64,000 bases of DNA, from NCBI GenBank assembly GCA_039566865.1, contig CM076951.1:12719484-12783483 (forward strand), read 5' to 3'. How positions within the stretch are numbered: position 1 is the stretch's first letter; each line of letters opens with the position of its first letter. Below are positions 54,145-64,000 of the stretch, in pieces. The translations under genes were made by a program, and so were the position numbers. The notes below the pieces were generated by a model, which was given only the letters and a program-made list of their open reading frames with translations, made no database searches and was not told where the DNA came from. The stretch comes from Aurelia coerulea (Eukaryota > Cnidaria > Scyphozoa > Semaeostomeae > Ulmaridae).

Positions 54145-55588
54145 GGCTTATTGTAATTTGCGTAAGCATGCGTAAGTTGCGCATACATGCGTAAGTTACG
54201 CATTTTACAACAAAATGCGTAAGATGATGCGTAAGATTGAAGTTGTGCGTAAGATAGTGCGTAAGATGATGCGTAAGATTGAAGTTGTGCGTAAGATAAT
54301 GCGTAAGATGATGCGTAAGATTTAAGTATGCGTAAGATAATGCGTAAGATCGTGCGTAAGATTTAAATTTGCGTAAGATCGTGCGTAAGATGATGCGTAA
54401 GATCGACCAACTCATTTGCATAAGAAATATTGCCCCAGAATCGCATAATGCGACAGAAACAGTCTTTCCAAGTAGATTCTGCTGATCCTAATCATACCTA
54501 TATGTTGAGATTAGTTGCCGCTCTTCGCCTTCGCTCTTTTCCTGTTATACACGTAATATTTGTTTCTAATAAACTGCTTATATGAAACTCAAGACTCTCA
54601 GATCGCAAAAAATAAGAAACTGTAGCATGTCCTGTCCTGTCCTGTCCTGCATCATAATAGTACTCGGGAAGTCTTGAATAATGTCTAAACATCGGAATGG
54701 CCCGGAAAGGCTTCAAAAAACCTTGTTCAGGAGGGCAAGTTTCTAAGTTATAAGAAAATACGTGTAAGCTATGAGATATGAATTGTATTCACACAGAAAG
54801 TGTATTACAAATAATACTAAAAATTGTAATTTCTGCTTTGATTCGGCCACCTTTGTCATTCATCATGATTCAAAGTTGAACCCAGGGAAGGGGTACTTAA
54901 AAGCTGTATAAGTTTTGCAAAAACTTGCTACAAATATGGGTCGGGTTTATTTCTGTGGAGGTAAATCCTTATACGAAACCAAATCAACTAAAAACCCACT
55001 CATTGTATACCCCCAAGTCAATGTTGCTGATTTCTCTAATTTGGAAAATATCAAGCAGCAAGCGTCCGGAGTGAATCCAAACAACATTGACTTCGGGGGG
55101 GGGGGGGGGGGGGGGAGGGTGGTTCGGTAAATATTTCAGTTTAAATGGTAGGCAGTCTGGTTTTTTGTCGAAAAAGCCTAAAAAATGAGTTTGTGACAAG
55201 AGGTTTTGGCGAGAATTGTAGTAATCTTTGCTTCAAACTCTCTATTCGTGTCTATAATATCGTCTCAAACATTTGCTGGGTATAAAAAGAGAAAGTTACA
55301 AGAAAGTTAGAAAGAAAGAATCTTTCGCAAATTACAAGAAGACCATCATCTTACGCATACTTCAATCTTACGCACGATCTTACACATTATCTTACGCACA
55401 ACTTCAATCTTACGCACGATCTTACGCACTATCTTATGCACACTTAAATCTTACGCATCATCTTACGCATCATCTTACGCATTATCTTACGCACACTTAA
55501 ATCTTACGCATCATCTTACGCATTATCTTCCGCACAACTTGTTGTAAAATGCGTAACTTACGCACGCTTACGCAAATTACAATAAGCC
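54145..55588. mobile_element. Foldback element with GCGTAAGAT tandem-repeat TIRs, 8-bp duplication TGGCAAAA
   Basis: Ends GGCTTATTGTAATTTGCGTA and inverse. TGGCAAAA stands at 54137-54144 and 55589-55596. Inside each end, about 250 bp is a tandem array of 11-13 bp units, TGCGTAAGATGA / TGCGTAAGATTGAAGT (54165-54410 and, inverted, 55340-55565). The ~920-bp middle holds a 21-G run at 55095-55115 and no transposase. Architecture is the same as 7311-8156 but the repeat word is unrelated. Confidence 0.9.
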
Positions 55589-55596
55589 TGGCAAAA

Positions 55597-57970
55597 GAAA
55601 CTAACAACATTCATGGCTTCAACAAAGGTATCTTAAATCTCAACAAATCTAACTTTGAGAATGTTTATTTTCTGAGCATGTCACTTTCTGTATCACAAAC
55701 TTTGGGAGTAATTTGTAACTTTGTAGAGATTCTGGAATAAATGTTCTTCTGGCAGCCAACCATTCTCTACAGCAATGAGAATCTTCTAAAAGTGCCAAGC
55801 AGCTTGTTGAAATTGTTTGCGATTGCTGCAGCACACATGACAATAAATGGCCAACCAGCTATTTTCAGCTTTAAAACTTCACTGACACTTCTTTCATTGA
55901 ATGCAATAAAATGGAAGTCAGTTACAATGCAGCATTCCTGTGACCACTTTCCATTGTAAACATCTGAAATGGAGTCTTCTTGATGTGCTTTTTCGGTTGA
56001 ACGGTCATGTGTCCAAAAATGTGGGGAGCTTGCCATCATTTTCTCCTACAAAGAGTGAATAATGTAAAAATAGATCTCCAAGCACATTCTATTTTCGAGT
56101 CACTTCTCTGTGTGAAATATTTACGGTGGAAACAACTCATTTTTGCAGAATATTGAATGAGAACCAGCAACGGAGAACGACAAAGAAACGATTGAAACAA
56201 AATATATAGATAACATGGCCTACCTTGAGAAAGAACTGATTTCAAATTCAACGAGTATCAAAGCCAGGAGAGCTTCCAATCTCTGCCGTGGTAAACGAAC
56301 GAATTCCATGGAAATTGAGCACTCCACTTTGAGGCAAGGTATTTACACAACCAGCAGCCCTGGAAGTGTTTTTCTTACTGAATGTCGAAGAAACTGATTT
56401 GAAATATGTTACGCCAATGTTTGTTTCATCCCGAGGCCTGCGCGCACTTCGCAGATTAATCCGGTTTGGCGGGAATTTCAAGGGTCCGGAATAACCCTTA
56501 GGCCGCATGATTGATTTTCTTTGGTCAGTCGCGTCTCTATTGGGAACGAAAAGCAAGAAGTAGAAATGAAATTAGACACTATCAAGCCTCAGCTTTCTCC
56601 TGAGCTGATTTGTTGCAACAAATTTTGACTCTGAGAATGTGATTTCAGGGACAGGAGCAGGGATGCCCGAAGCCTCGAAGCTCGCGGCCGCCATTATGGA
56701 CTCATTTTGCCACTCAATTTTATTCGAACGTGATTATGACGTCAATATGCATATCATGTATTGCCAGTTTCTTCCTGAAATTGAGTAGATGTTGCAAACC
56801 TGCAGTTTGACCAACTTTGTTCATTTTTTTCAAAAAATTGGTTCACCCAATTGAACTGAAATTTGTTGTGCCTTACTAAAGAACATATATTCTTTGAAGG
56901 AAAAATAAGTGAAATGCATTTTCTTAAATCTTAATTTCATCCATTTTTTCCAAAATTTTCCCATTCTGGATCACTGTGCAGCGGTCAGCTAACTAGAGAT
57001 GGCATCTCGATTAAAACACCGTGGAAAAGGCAATAGGAACAACTACAGTATCCCTACAAGAATAATCATAGCAATGACCATTTTACAAGGACTTGTAAAA
57101 AGGTATGATCGTTTATGCGTTGAAAGCACATAGACAGAAAGAGATAAAGAGAGAATGGGTAAAGAATACAAATAATATGATGTAGTAGAAGTCAGTATAA
57201 ATTTGAATAAAATGCTTACTGATAAGGCAGAATTTTCCATTTGTGGGTCGGTGTCTTTTCTCTTTGTTCCAACAGTGGCGCCTGCAAGCAGTAACTGGGG
57301 CTCCTGTTCTTTTGACGAGTTCTGTAATACAATTTACCAAAAATTGAATCTACCTGCATATATATTTGCGATCGTACTTTGTTGCAAATCATCCCGCATT
57401 CTACTTCAAAATGAAGCAACTCTTGAGCAATCATAAGGTGACTTGAGAGATCCTAGGGCTGACATCTGTGTGCAGCACACTTATTTTCAAAGTTTAGTCA
57501 TTTTTGTCTTAACATGTATTCTCTACGCTCACAATGCTGCATGCACTGCAAAGCTACACTAAATCAGAGCCACGCTGCGAAACGATCAGACATATTTGCA
57601 ATGTCATATCAGTTTGTCAGGCATATTTGTCATATTGTATCGGTTTACTGCAAGCACAAGCACAATTTCCTTCATCCATTTTTGCATTTTTTCCTTATGG
57701 AGTTTTTGTCCATCTGTTTTCTCAAGAATTTGATCAAATGGCATGTCAACGATTGCTTTATGTCTTCCCACGTAATAACCATGTTATATTACATAATGTA
57801 CCCTGCTAAGTGAAGAAACATCAAAAATAGTTACAGTGCGTGATGTTTTCTATGATATCAGCAAAGACCTTGTGACATAAGTCATTGAGTCTTCAGAGCC
57901 TGCTGTTTCTGTGTTACAGGATGTCCATTCCAAACAGAATATTTGGGGTAAAAGCGTCTGCAAATGTGCA
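55597..57970. other. Unassigned; one exon-like minus ORF at 55770-56042
   Basis: 55770-56039 (-) reads coding-like text (SSPHFWTHDRSTEKAHQEDS, then a hydrophobic GWPFIVMCAAAIANNF) behind a TTTGTAG acceptor; no family. A CpG-rich spot with GCGGCCGCC at 56684-56692 stands out but no gene starts there. The rest is AT-rich. Confidence 0.3.
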
Positions 57971-57973
57971 TTA

Positions 57974-58281
57974 TGTCTCGTTCAATTCCTACCCTGACCA
58001 TCCCCCCGGGACACCCCCGGGCATTTGCACGAAAAATATTCCTGGCCCCCGGGCATTTGACCGTATATTTTTCCCCGGCCCCCGGGCATTTGAATAGCAT
58101 TTGACTAGAACAGGAGCTTTTGCAATATACAGTAACTGGGAATATGGCATTTTCTCATTGCCCGGCCCCCGGGCATTTGACCACCGATTTTTCCCCGGCC
58201 CCCGGGCATTTGAGCAAGGAATTTTTGTTGACCCCCGGGCTGCCCGGGGGGGGATGGTCAGGGTAGGATTTGAACGAGACA
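57974..58281. mobile_element. GC-rich palindromic MITE, 308 bp, TTA duplication
   Basis: Ends TGTCTCGTTCAA.TCCTACCC and inverse; TTA at 57971-57973 and 58282-58284 (TWA-type, PIF/Harbinger-like). The interior repeats CCCCGGGCATTTGA four to five times around the centre, far more GC-rich than the flanks. Non-coding. Confidence 0.85.
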
Positions 58282-58284
58282 TTA

Positions 58285-58856
58285 CTAGCTCCTTGGCCTT
58301 AGGGCTGGGAAGAAACAATTGCTACATGCATTATGGCAGGCAAAATCATATGGGAGCTCCCAGATAGTTTTTGTTCATAAAGTCAAACTTACCTTATCAT
58401 TGCTGTGGTTATTCATAGAATTGATATGCATTTCCTGTATGTTATCACATTCAATGTAAGCTTGCTGTTTGTAGAGTTCCCTCCATTTTTCATTACTTGC
58501 CGCCATGACGCGTAAACATACATTCCTGTCATGTTCTACCTAGAAAAACAGGAATACATGGTATCAACGAGATTTCTAATCTTTTCGTTATTTGGCACAA
58601 AAGTTATATCAACAGCTTGAAAGAAATTCAGTCTCAAAAACTTAACAAACTTCTGTACAGGGAAAACATAACCAAAGAAACTATTGAATTTAAAGGGAAT
58701 AGACATAGCCAGACATAGCTGTATTCTATGGCTGTATCTCGAGGTTAAATAAACGTCTACAGACCCATTGTGTCACTAAAATACTCCATTTATACTGCCG
58801 AGACAAATTGTATGTTCTTATTGGTTAATGCAACAAATCGTATGCAGTGATTGGTT
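58285..58856. other. No gene recognised
   Basis: Flank between the GC-rich MITE and the LINE tail; nothing seen. Confidence 0.3.
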
Positions 58857-59545
58857 AATAATAATAATAATAATAATCTTTGATATTTATACAGGTTAAT
58901 TTGTTCAGTAAATAAGATTACTGTTATCAATCAAAGACCTGTATTTTACAAAATAAAAGTTGATATCTACAAGAATAAAGGTAAAAATTTACAAGAATAA
59001 AAGTTCTATATTACAAGATTAAAATTACAATTGATAAATGGCTAAAAGTCTAGGTTTGTGTCCTTGCTGGATGCTTTAAATTTCAACAATGATGTTTCAG
59101 TTTGTAAGTTATTAGGCAGATTGTTAAATATTTTTGCTCCTTGAAACGCGAAGGTTTTGCGTCCAGTTTCTGTCCTAACTTTTGGAATGACCACGCTTTT
59201 GTTGTTTTTGCGGGTATTCTTGTTGTGGCTGTTCCTTGTGAAATAATTTTCAAACGCTTTTGGTGCTATACTGCTCAAGCATTTAAAAACCTCTAGGGTA
59301 CATAGTCTGTTTCGAATCTGGTTAATTGGGGGGAGCTTAACACCACTTTTTCGATTCCCATTGATGATGCGTATTGCTCGATCTTGAAAGGTTTCAAATC
59401 TTTGTTTCTTCGATTGGGTCATGCCGACAAAAACATTAGAACAGTAGAGCATGACAGGAAGAATCATCACTTTGTATATGGTTTCTGCGGTTGAAATTGA
59501 GCCTGGTTTAGATAAAGCTAGTTTAACTCTGTCAGTCTGAATGTG
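58857..59545 (-). pseudogene. LINE 3' end (CR1/L2-like) with (ATT)n tail
   Basis: The minus strand from about 59545 reads DRVKLALSKPGSISTAETIY, then MILPVMLYCSNVFVGMTQSK, FETFQDRAIRIING, TLEVFKCLSSIAPKAFENYF and FQGAKIFNNLPNNL, ending LDF* at 59042: the C-terminal part of a LINE RT protein. A ~160-bp AT-rich 3' UTR follows and ends in an (ATT)7 microsatellite at 58857-58878, the kind of tail left by LINEs that do not use poly(A). 5'-truncated and different from the two other LINEs here. Confidence 0.8.
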
Positions 59546-61120
59546 GTATTAGCGACACATTGAAACTGCACGTGTTAGAGTTGTCGGTTCTTACAACAAG
59601 CCCCAACCGGAGTTCTTGTACAAAAAGCTAATACCTGCTTTATCCTCTGTTCTCCCACTGTGAATTTTAACTCCTGATATGAAACTCGTTTTTCGTATCT
59701 TGTGATGCTGCTGTTTAGCTGAAAAAAGAAGACAACGCTCTATCAGCAATTGTTAATTGGAGATTAACTTGACACATTTTATTCGAGAAATGTTCATGCT
59801 TCCATCAAAATCTCATGTATCTGCTTCGACATAAAGTAAACGAGATGATCGTTGCCCAGAAGTCTTTGGCAGTAATATTCAATTGCTTTGTGTCTTATCA
59901 ATAAGGTTTGGTGCTTTTAGTGTAACAATGTGCTAGCAATGTAAACAGAGGAGCTTCAGCTTGAGATGTATAGCATATTTCAATAGGAATACTGGATTCC
60001 CCAAAAACTTAAATTGTTTGAAAATTCGTACTAGATGGATTGGCACGGATCAAATTCTATCTAAAAGCCTAAAGGGTCTTAGTTAGGAGAAAATGTAGTC
60101 AAAATTAAGTGCTAATAAAGCACTAAAAACAATGCGAAACGCAAGGTGCACCCGGTTTTGTAACATTAATTCTTGATTGCGCCTGATTTCTGAAAATTAA
60201 CTTATCTCACCCTATTGATTAGTATGTGATTGTCAAGGATTTCTTTCTTTTGTTGGTTGTTGATTTCATTCATGTTCTCCAGCTACAAATAGGAAAGTAA
60301 AAACGTGAATAAAGTTTGAAAAATGGTAAAGAATAAGATTATGGGATAGAAGGTAAAAAGTACAATGCAGCAGTTACCGGAAGGCTTTAGAATTTGAACA
60401 GTGTAATGCATGAGGTGATATCTTGTTCATCAAACAAAACATGTCTTTCTTTCAAAGATGTTTGTGGGCCTTTGTGATTTGCCAGATGTGCATGCACATT
60501 ATGAGCAAAATAGTAGCATGTGTACCACAGAACATTTCCGAAAAAAAACTTGAAGCATGTAAAAACATGAAACAGAGAAAAACTAACCTCAAGTTTTGCA
60601 CTCTTAAGCTCTTACATTAAAAGTTTCTTGTTTGATCCTTCTGCTTGCTTGAGACCATTGGCCTGAAAAATACGGACAGTAATTAGAGGACTTACTGAAA
60701 AAGCTGCTAATGATTTAGTGCTTATGCCAATACTGCATGCATAGTGAATACATGTAATCGATTCATGCTGCTGTTTCTCGCAGAGAGACAGGCCTTGAAA
60801 TAAGAAACGAATTAAAATAGAGTTTCATGGGTTTCATCTTCAAAATAGACTATTCTACAGCTGACTCCCACTGTGCAATGAACTTTCGTCACTTTCCTTG
60901 TCACCAGTTGCAAAAGCAACGTTCATCTTGCCCCAAGAGTGAAATTGGACTTTAACACCTGACTTTTGGGACCAGTGTGACATCCCTGGTCCCTTTTTAT
61001 TTTCAGGAAGTGCCCCTTTAGGTGAACGAAAAAATGTCCTTGAAGTGTTGTGCCCTCCCCCAAATTTGAGATGGTTCCTACGTCCCTGCTTCCCACCCAA
61101 TGCATCTAAAATCTGTTTAC
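59546..61120. other. No gene recognised
   Basis: AT-rich. Minus 60855-61100 gives GRRNHLKFGGGHNTSRTFF-type text, probably a transposon end read by chance. Confidence 0.3.
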
Positions 61121-61369
61121 CTTTGGCTGGTAGGCTTTCTTCTTTGCCATTTTATATGCTCCTGTTGGATTTTTCAAGAGATAACCCCTAAGAATTTCCT
61201 TCCTTTCTTGAGCAGTCTTGCATCCCTGGAGAAACCGAAATGTAAATGACGTGGGAGAACGCTTTCCACGAACCTGTGCTTTTCGCATCTTGCCCACGAT
61301 GTTTTCAACTACTGTCCAATTCTCTTCATCTAAGTATGCCACAAGAGTATGATATTGAATATTATCTGC
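61121..61369 (-). CDS. Internal exon, 83 codons, unknown gene
   Basis: Acceptor TTGCTTTTACAG before 61369 and donor AAG|GTAAAC after 61121; phase 0 to 0, no stop. Text: ADNIQYHTLVAYLDEENWTV, VGKMRKAQVRGKRSPTSFTF, ERKEILRGYLLKNP, ending KKKAYQPK. Basic and helical. Probably one gene with the exon at 62477-62625, but an exon or a frame change must lie between (phase 1 vs 0). Confidence 0.5.
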
Positions 61370-61778
61370 CTGTAAAAGCAAAAAGGGTAGATACAGTTAG
61401 ACCTTTTTAGCAATTCGACAAAGGGGTCCGGGTCGAGTGAAGCCTTCATACATGTTTATACGAAGCAGCGTTTGAGCTTCCATCAATGTTCTGCTCATTT
61501 TAAAATCCTTCAAATTCTTCTATATGCATAAAAGCATCCCGTGACCCAGACTCTTTCGTAGAATAACTGAAAGGTCTATTGATGAATTGATGGCTACTGA
61601 GTTAAGAAACTTTTTACCAAGATGAATTGCATTCGTTAATCAAATTCCTAACAGAACTGTTCAAAAGACTCTTCATTAGAAGAAATGCAATTTGGTAAAA
61701 TGTTCTCTGTTACACCATGGCGTGATTGTCTATGTGTTTGTTTCTAGTTTGAAAAATGAGCCTTCTCTGTTACTTATA

Positions 61779-62380
61779 CAGGGTGTCCCAAAAATATTGT
61801 GCCCCGTTTGCCTAAAGATTGCGACAAAATGGCAAAAGATTCTCGCCAAATGTTTATATGATATTGCTCTTCAGATGTTCAATTAAAGTTTGCAACCATC
61901 CTCATAAAAATCCGTTGAAAAATGATGGAGCTATGACCATCAGAAGACCAAGTTTTCCCGATGACTGAAACCAGCGGTCGGCCATTTTGTCTTACTATTT
62001 TGCAGTGATAAATAGTTTCGTGGATGGAAAATGAAACAGTCACTCTCCAATGTCATAGCTCTTGTGAAACTTCCGATAATCCTCAGAGAGTTCCACTATT
62101 TCTGACCTCACAGAAATTATTTCATGTGATTACCTCATGTGAAGCTATTTATCATTGAAAATAGTAAGACAAAATGGCCGACCGCTGGTTTCAGTCATCA
62201 GGCAAATTTGGTCTTCTGAAGGTCATATCTCCATCATTTTTTAACGGATTTTGACGGGGATGGCAGTAAACTTTATTTGAACATCTGAAGAGCAGCATCA
62301 TAACAAAGTTTGGCGAGAAGCTTTTGTCACTTTGTCGCAATCTTCAGGCAAACAGGGCACACTTTTTTTGGGACACCCTG
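61779..62380. mobile_element. Mariner-type MITE, 602 bp, TA duplication, CAGGGTGTCCCAAAAA ends
   Basis: Left CAGGGTGTCCCAAAAATATT and right, inverted, CAGGGTGTCCCAAAAAAAGT. TA at 61777-61778 and 62381-62382. Arms of about 250 bp, 85-90 percent alike, giving an almost complete palindrome. It sits in the presumed intron between the two minus-strand exons. Confidence 0.9.
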
Positions 62381-62476
62381 TACTGTTTCTTAAGCTGGTT
62401 TCTTAGAGAAAACAAGAGTATTTCACACCTAACTAAGATGCCAACTTAATCATGGCTTAAAAACAGCTTCACTTAC

Positions 62477-62625
62477 CATAGGTTGGAGGAACTGGCGCTC
62501 TTCTAACAGACTCCGCACCAAGCTTGTATTTAGGCCATGTTATGCGCATCATTTCCTCACCATCTGCAGTTCTATGTGTCTCTCTGTTTGAATTTTCATT
62601 GAAATGGGATATTGCCAGAATATGT
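62477..62625 (-). CDS. Internal exon, unknown gene (HFNEN motif)
   Basis: Acceptor TTTTCAAG before 62625, donor G|GTAAGT after 62477. Enters phase 2, leaves phase 1. Text HILAISHFNENSNRETHRTA, MMRITWPKYKLGAESV, PVPPTYG. The HFNEN-x-x-R ... YPK-K-G ... PTYG pattern recurs in uncharacterised, highly repeated cnidarian proteins I have seen; function unknown. Confidence 0.5.
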
Positions 62626-62811
62626 CTTGAAAAGGAAGAAGCCTCGCATCAATTTATAGAACATAAAAGTACTTGGAAATGAACTTTTTCATATCAATCA
62701 GTTTGTCCAAAGAAACCAAAACCAGGGATGAGAAAAATTTTTATCTTTCCTCCATTCAGATTCAGTTTAATATATTTTTGATAAACAAACTGCTATTACA
62801 ATGAATTCTCA

Positions 62812-62994
62812 CACTGCGGACACTGCAGAGCAGAGGGAGGAGGAAAGCGCAGACTACACTTTGGATAGTAGATTTTTTGTGCATGAATTACGATGCAGTT
62901 TTCGATGAAGACAGCGCACAGTGAAGGAAGGAACCTAGTGCGCCAAAATGTAGTCTGCGCTTTCCTCCCCCACTCCGCTCCGCAGTGACAGTAG
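62812..62994. repeat. Short palindromic element (~183 bp)
   Basis: CACTGCGGA...GGAGGAAAGCGCAGACTACA is repeated inverted at 62960-62994. No target duplication seen. Confidence 0.7.
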
Positions 62995-64000
62995 AGGCTG
63001 CACGCAGACTAGCCAAAAAGATTCCCTCCAACGATGTAGTACTTTGCGTAGGCAAGCTTACTGTGTCATTTGTTGGCTCCTTTGAAAAACTTGCATCACA
63101 GAAAATAAATTTTATCTCAGATCAATTTTTTTCTGTGATGGCCAATTATGATACGTGGATTAAAGACAATATGGAGCAACTAATGAGGTGATTTCTGGAA
63201 AACAAAATAACACAAGATCTGATATTGTTCACATTTTATCAAGGTAATCGTTGATTTATATGCAGTGCCTTGAGAATTTGCTCAGGCCAAAAGGCTAAAG
63301 CTCTGGTTTGCAGGAAGAGGCAAATTTTAGCTTTCAAGATTAACATGTCTGCTCTCAAAGCACCAATACCAACAAACAAGGTACCTTTCTTCAAGTTAAC
63401 TACCAAGGAACATTTCTAGAGTGACTAGACATTAATTGAAGCTAAACTCGCATCGCTGGAGTCAACCAAATCAGTATACTTTTTTTGGGACAGCAGGTAG
63501 ATATGGCACACTGATCTGAAAAAGCGAACTTAAAGCAAACTAACTTATTGTGTTGCAAGAAAAGCATGAAGAATGCCCAAATGTTTTGAGCAAGGAATTT
63601 GGGTATACTTAGCCTTCATGTGCACGTTTGAGGATCCATTTTCTCGTTTCTACTGCTTCCGATCGTATCTGACTATTTGACATGACCAGTGTCAGACAAA
63701 TTTTTCAACAAATTGCTCCGTTATTCAGTGCTAATATCTTTCTCTGGCACTATCATATCTAATCATGAGATAAGATCCAAATAGACCAGGAGGAGGAAGG
63801 GGGGTATCGTCAAAGTTGAGGGGAATTTACCTAATGGGTCTAGTATGGTCAATTTTGATACGCTGATTCCGAATATGGTTGTTATATCAACGGGTCTGGA
63901 GGCGTTTAGCCTCTTTTTCAGTTCAAACCTCGTTTTCATTAAAATGAAGCTCAGTATGTTAGCCATGGCTTTATTACGATGTTTGATATAGATTGTCCGT
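62995..64000. other. No gene recognised
   Basis: ORF 62985-63191 (+) is unsupported; the rest is AT-rich to the window edge. Confidence 0.3.

Noticed and set aside
53969..55500. ORFs with LTHHLTHYLTH repeats
   Set aside because: Translation of the GCGTAAGAT foldback arrays.
56684..56692. CpG promoter at GCGGCCGCC
   Set aside because: Isolated GC spot with an ATG nearby but no coding sequence following.
1..64000. tRNA or rRNA genes
   Set aside because: No convincing cloverleaf with A/B boxes and no rRNA-like blocks seen on either strand by eye; a covariance-model scan would be decisive.

Overview
The window is AT-rich eukaryotic DNA with spliceosomal GT-AG introns, poly(A)-tailed retroelements and very dense transposon relics. 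The families present are CR1/jockey-like LINEs, Ty3/gypsy, BEL/Pao and DIRS-like retroelements, KDZ-like, Mutator-like, hAT, PIF/Harbinger, mariner and foldback DNA elements, an IS3EU-like integrase, and a HECT E3 ligase of the type usually annotated as G2/M-phase-specific E3 in marine invertebrates. This suggests a marine invertebrate, most likely an anthozoan cnidarian; that is a judgement from the repertoire, not a proof. No rRNA, tRNA or complete ordinary host gene was recognised.

Layout. 0-6.6 kb: a LINE 3' half with tail, a KDZ-type cysteine-cluster gene fragment, a DIRS-type ORF1 fragment and a frameshifted small gene. 7.3-8.2 kb: a foldback element with a perfect 10-bp target duplication. 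8.4-12.8 kb: unassigned exon-like ORFs and a MITE. 14.5-16 kb: a 105-115 bp tandem array and a mariner-type MITE. 16.1-20.3 kb: decayed gypsy gag-protease, BEL/Pao gag, LINE and Mutator-like fragments. 20.3-39.9 kb: one protein-kinase-like gene, now dead, split by three successive insertions that each left a readable target duplication (TAA, CGAATAAG, CAAGAT).

The centre of interest is the last of these: a 16.7-kb DNA element at 23003-39736. It has ~170-bp terminal inverted repeats (outer end TATGGCGCGCC) and a 6-bp duplication CAAGAT. Deleting the element plus one copy of the duplication restores the host reading frame across the junction. Between its ends lie a two-exon DDE integrase gene on + (26.9-29.8 kb; D, D and E visible, two nonsense codons) and a HECT-type E3 ubiquitin ligase gene on - (38.36 to 31.5 kb; one nonsense codon and repeats inserted in its middle). 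The two are convergent. The right terminal repeat has expanded into a 42-copy 24-bp minisatellite. The element has itself been hit many times, including a stack of four nested elements at 23.5-25.7 kb.

40-64 kb: more TA-flanked MITEs, a second E3-ligase-type N-terminal zinc module, a cleanly spliced Ulp1-like protease gene (- strand, His position changed), an 881-codon intronless ORF of unknown function with a TPR-like start and a FEN/PIN-like end, a second foldback element with 8-bp duplication whose inverted repeats are tandem GCGTAAGAT-type units, a LINE 3' end and exon-like fragments.
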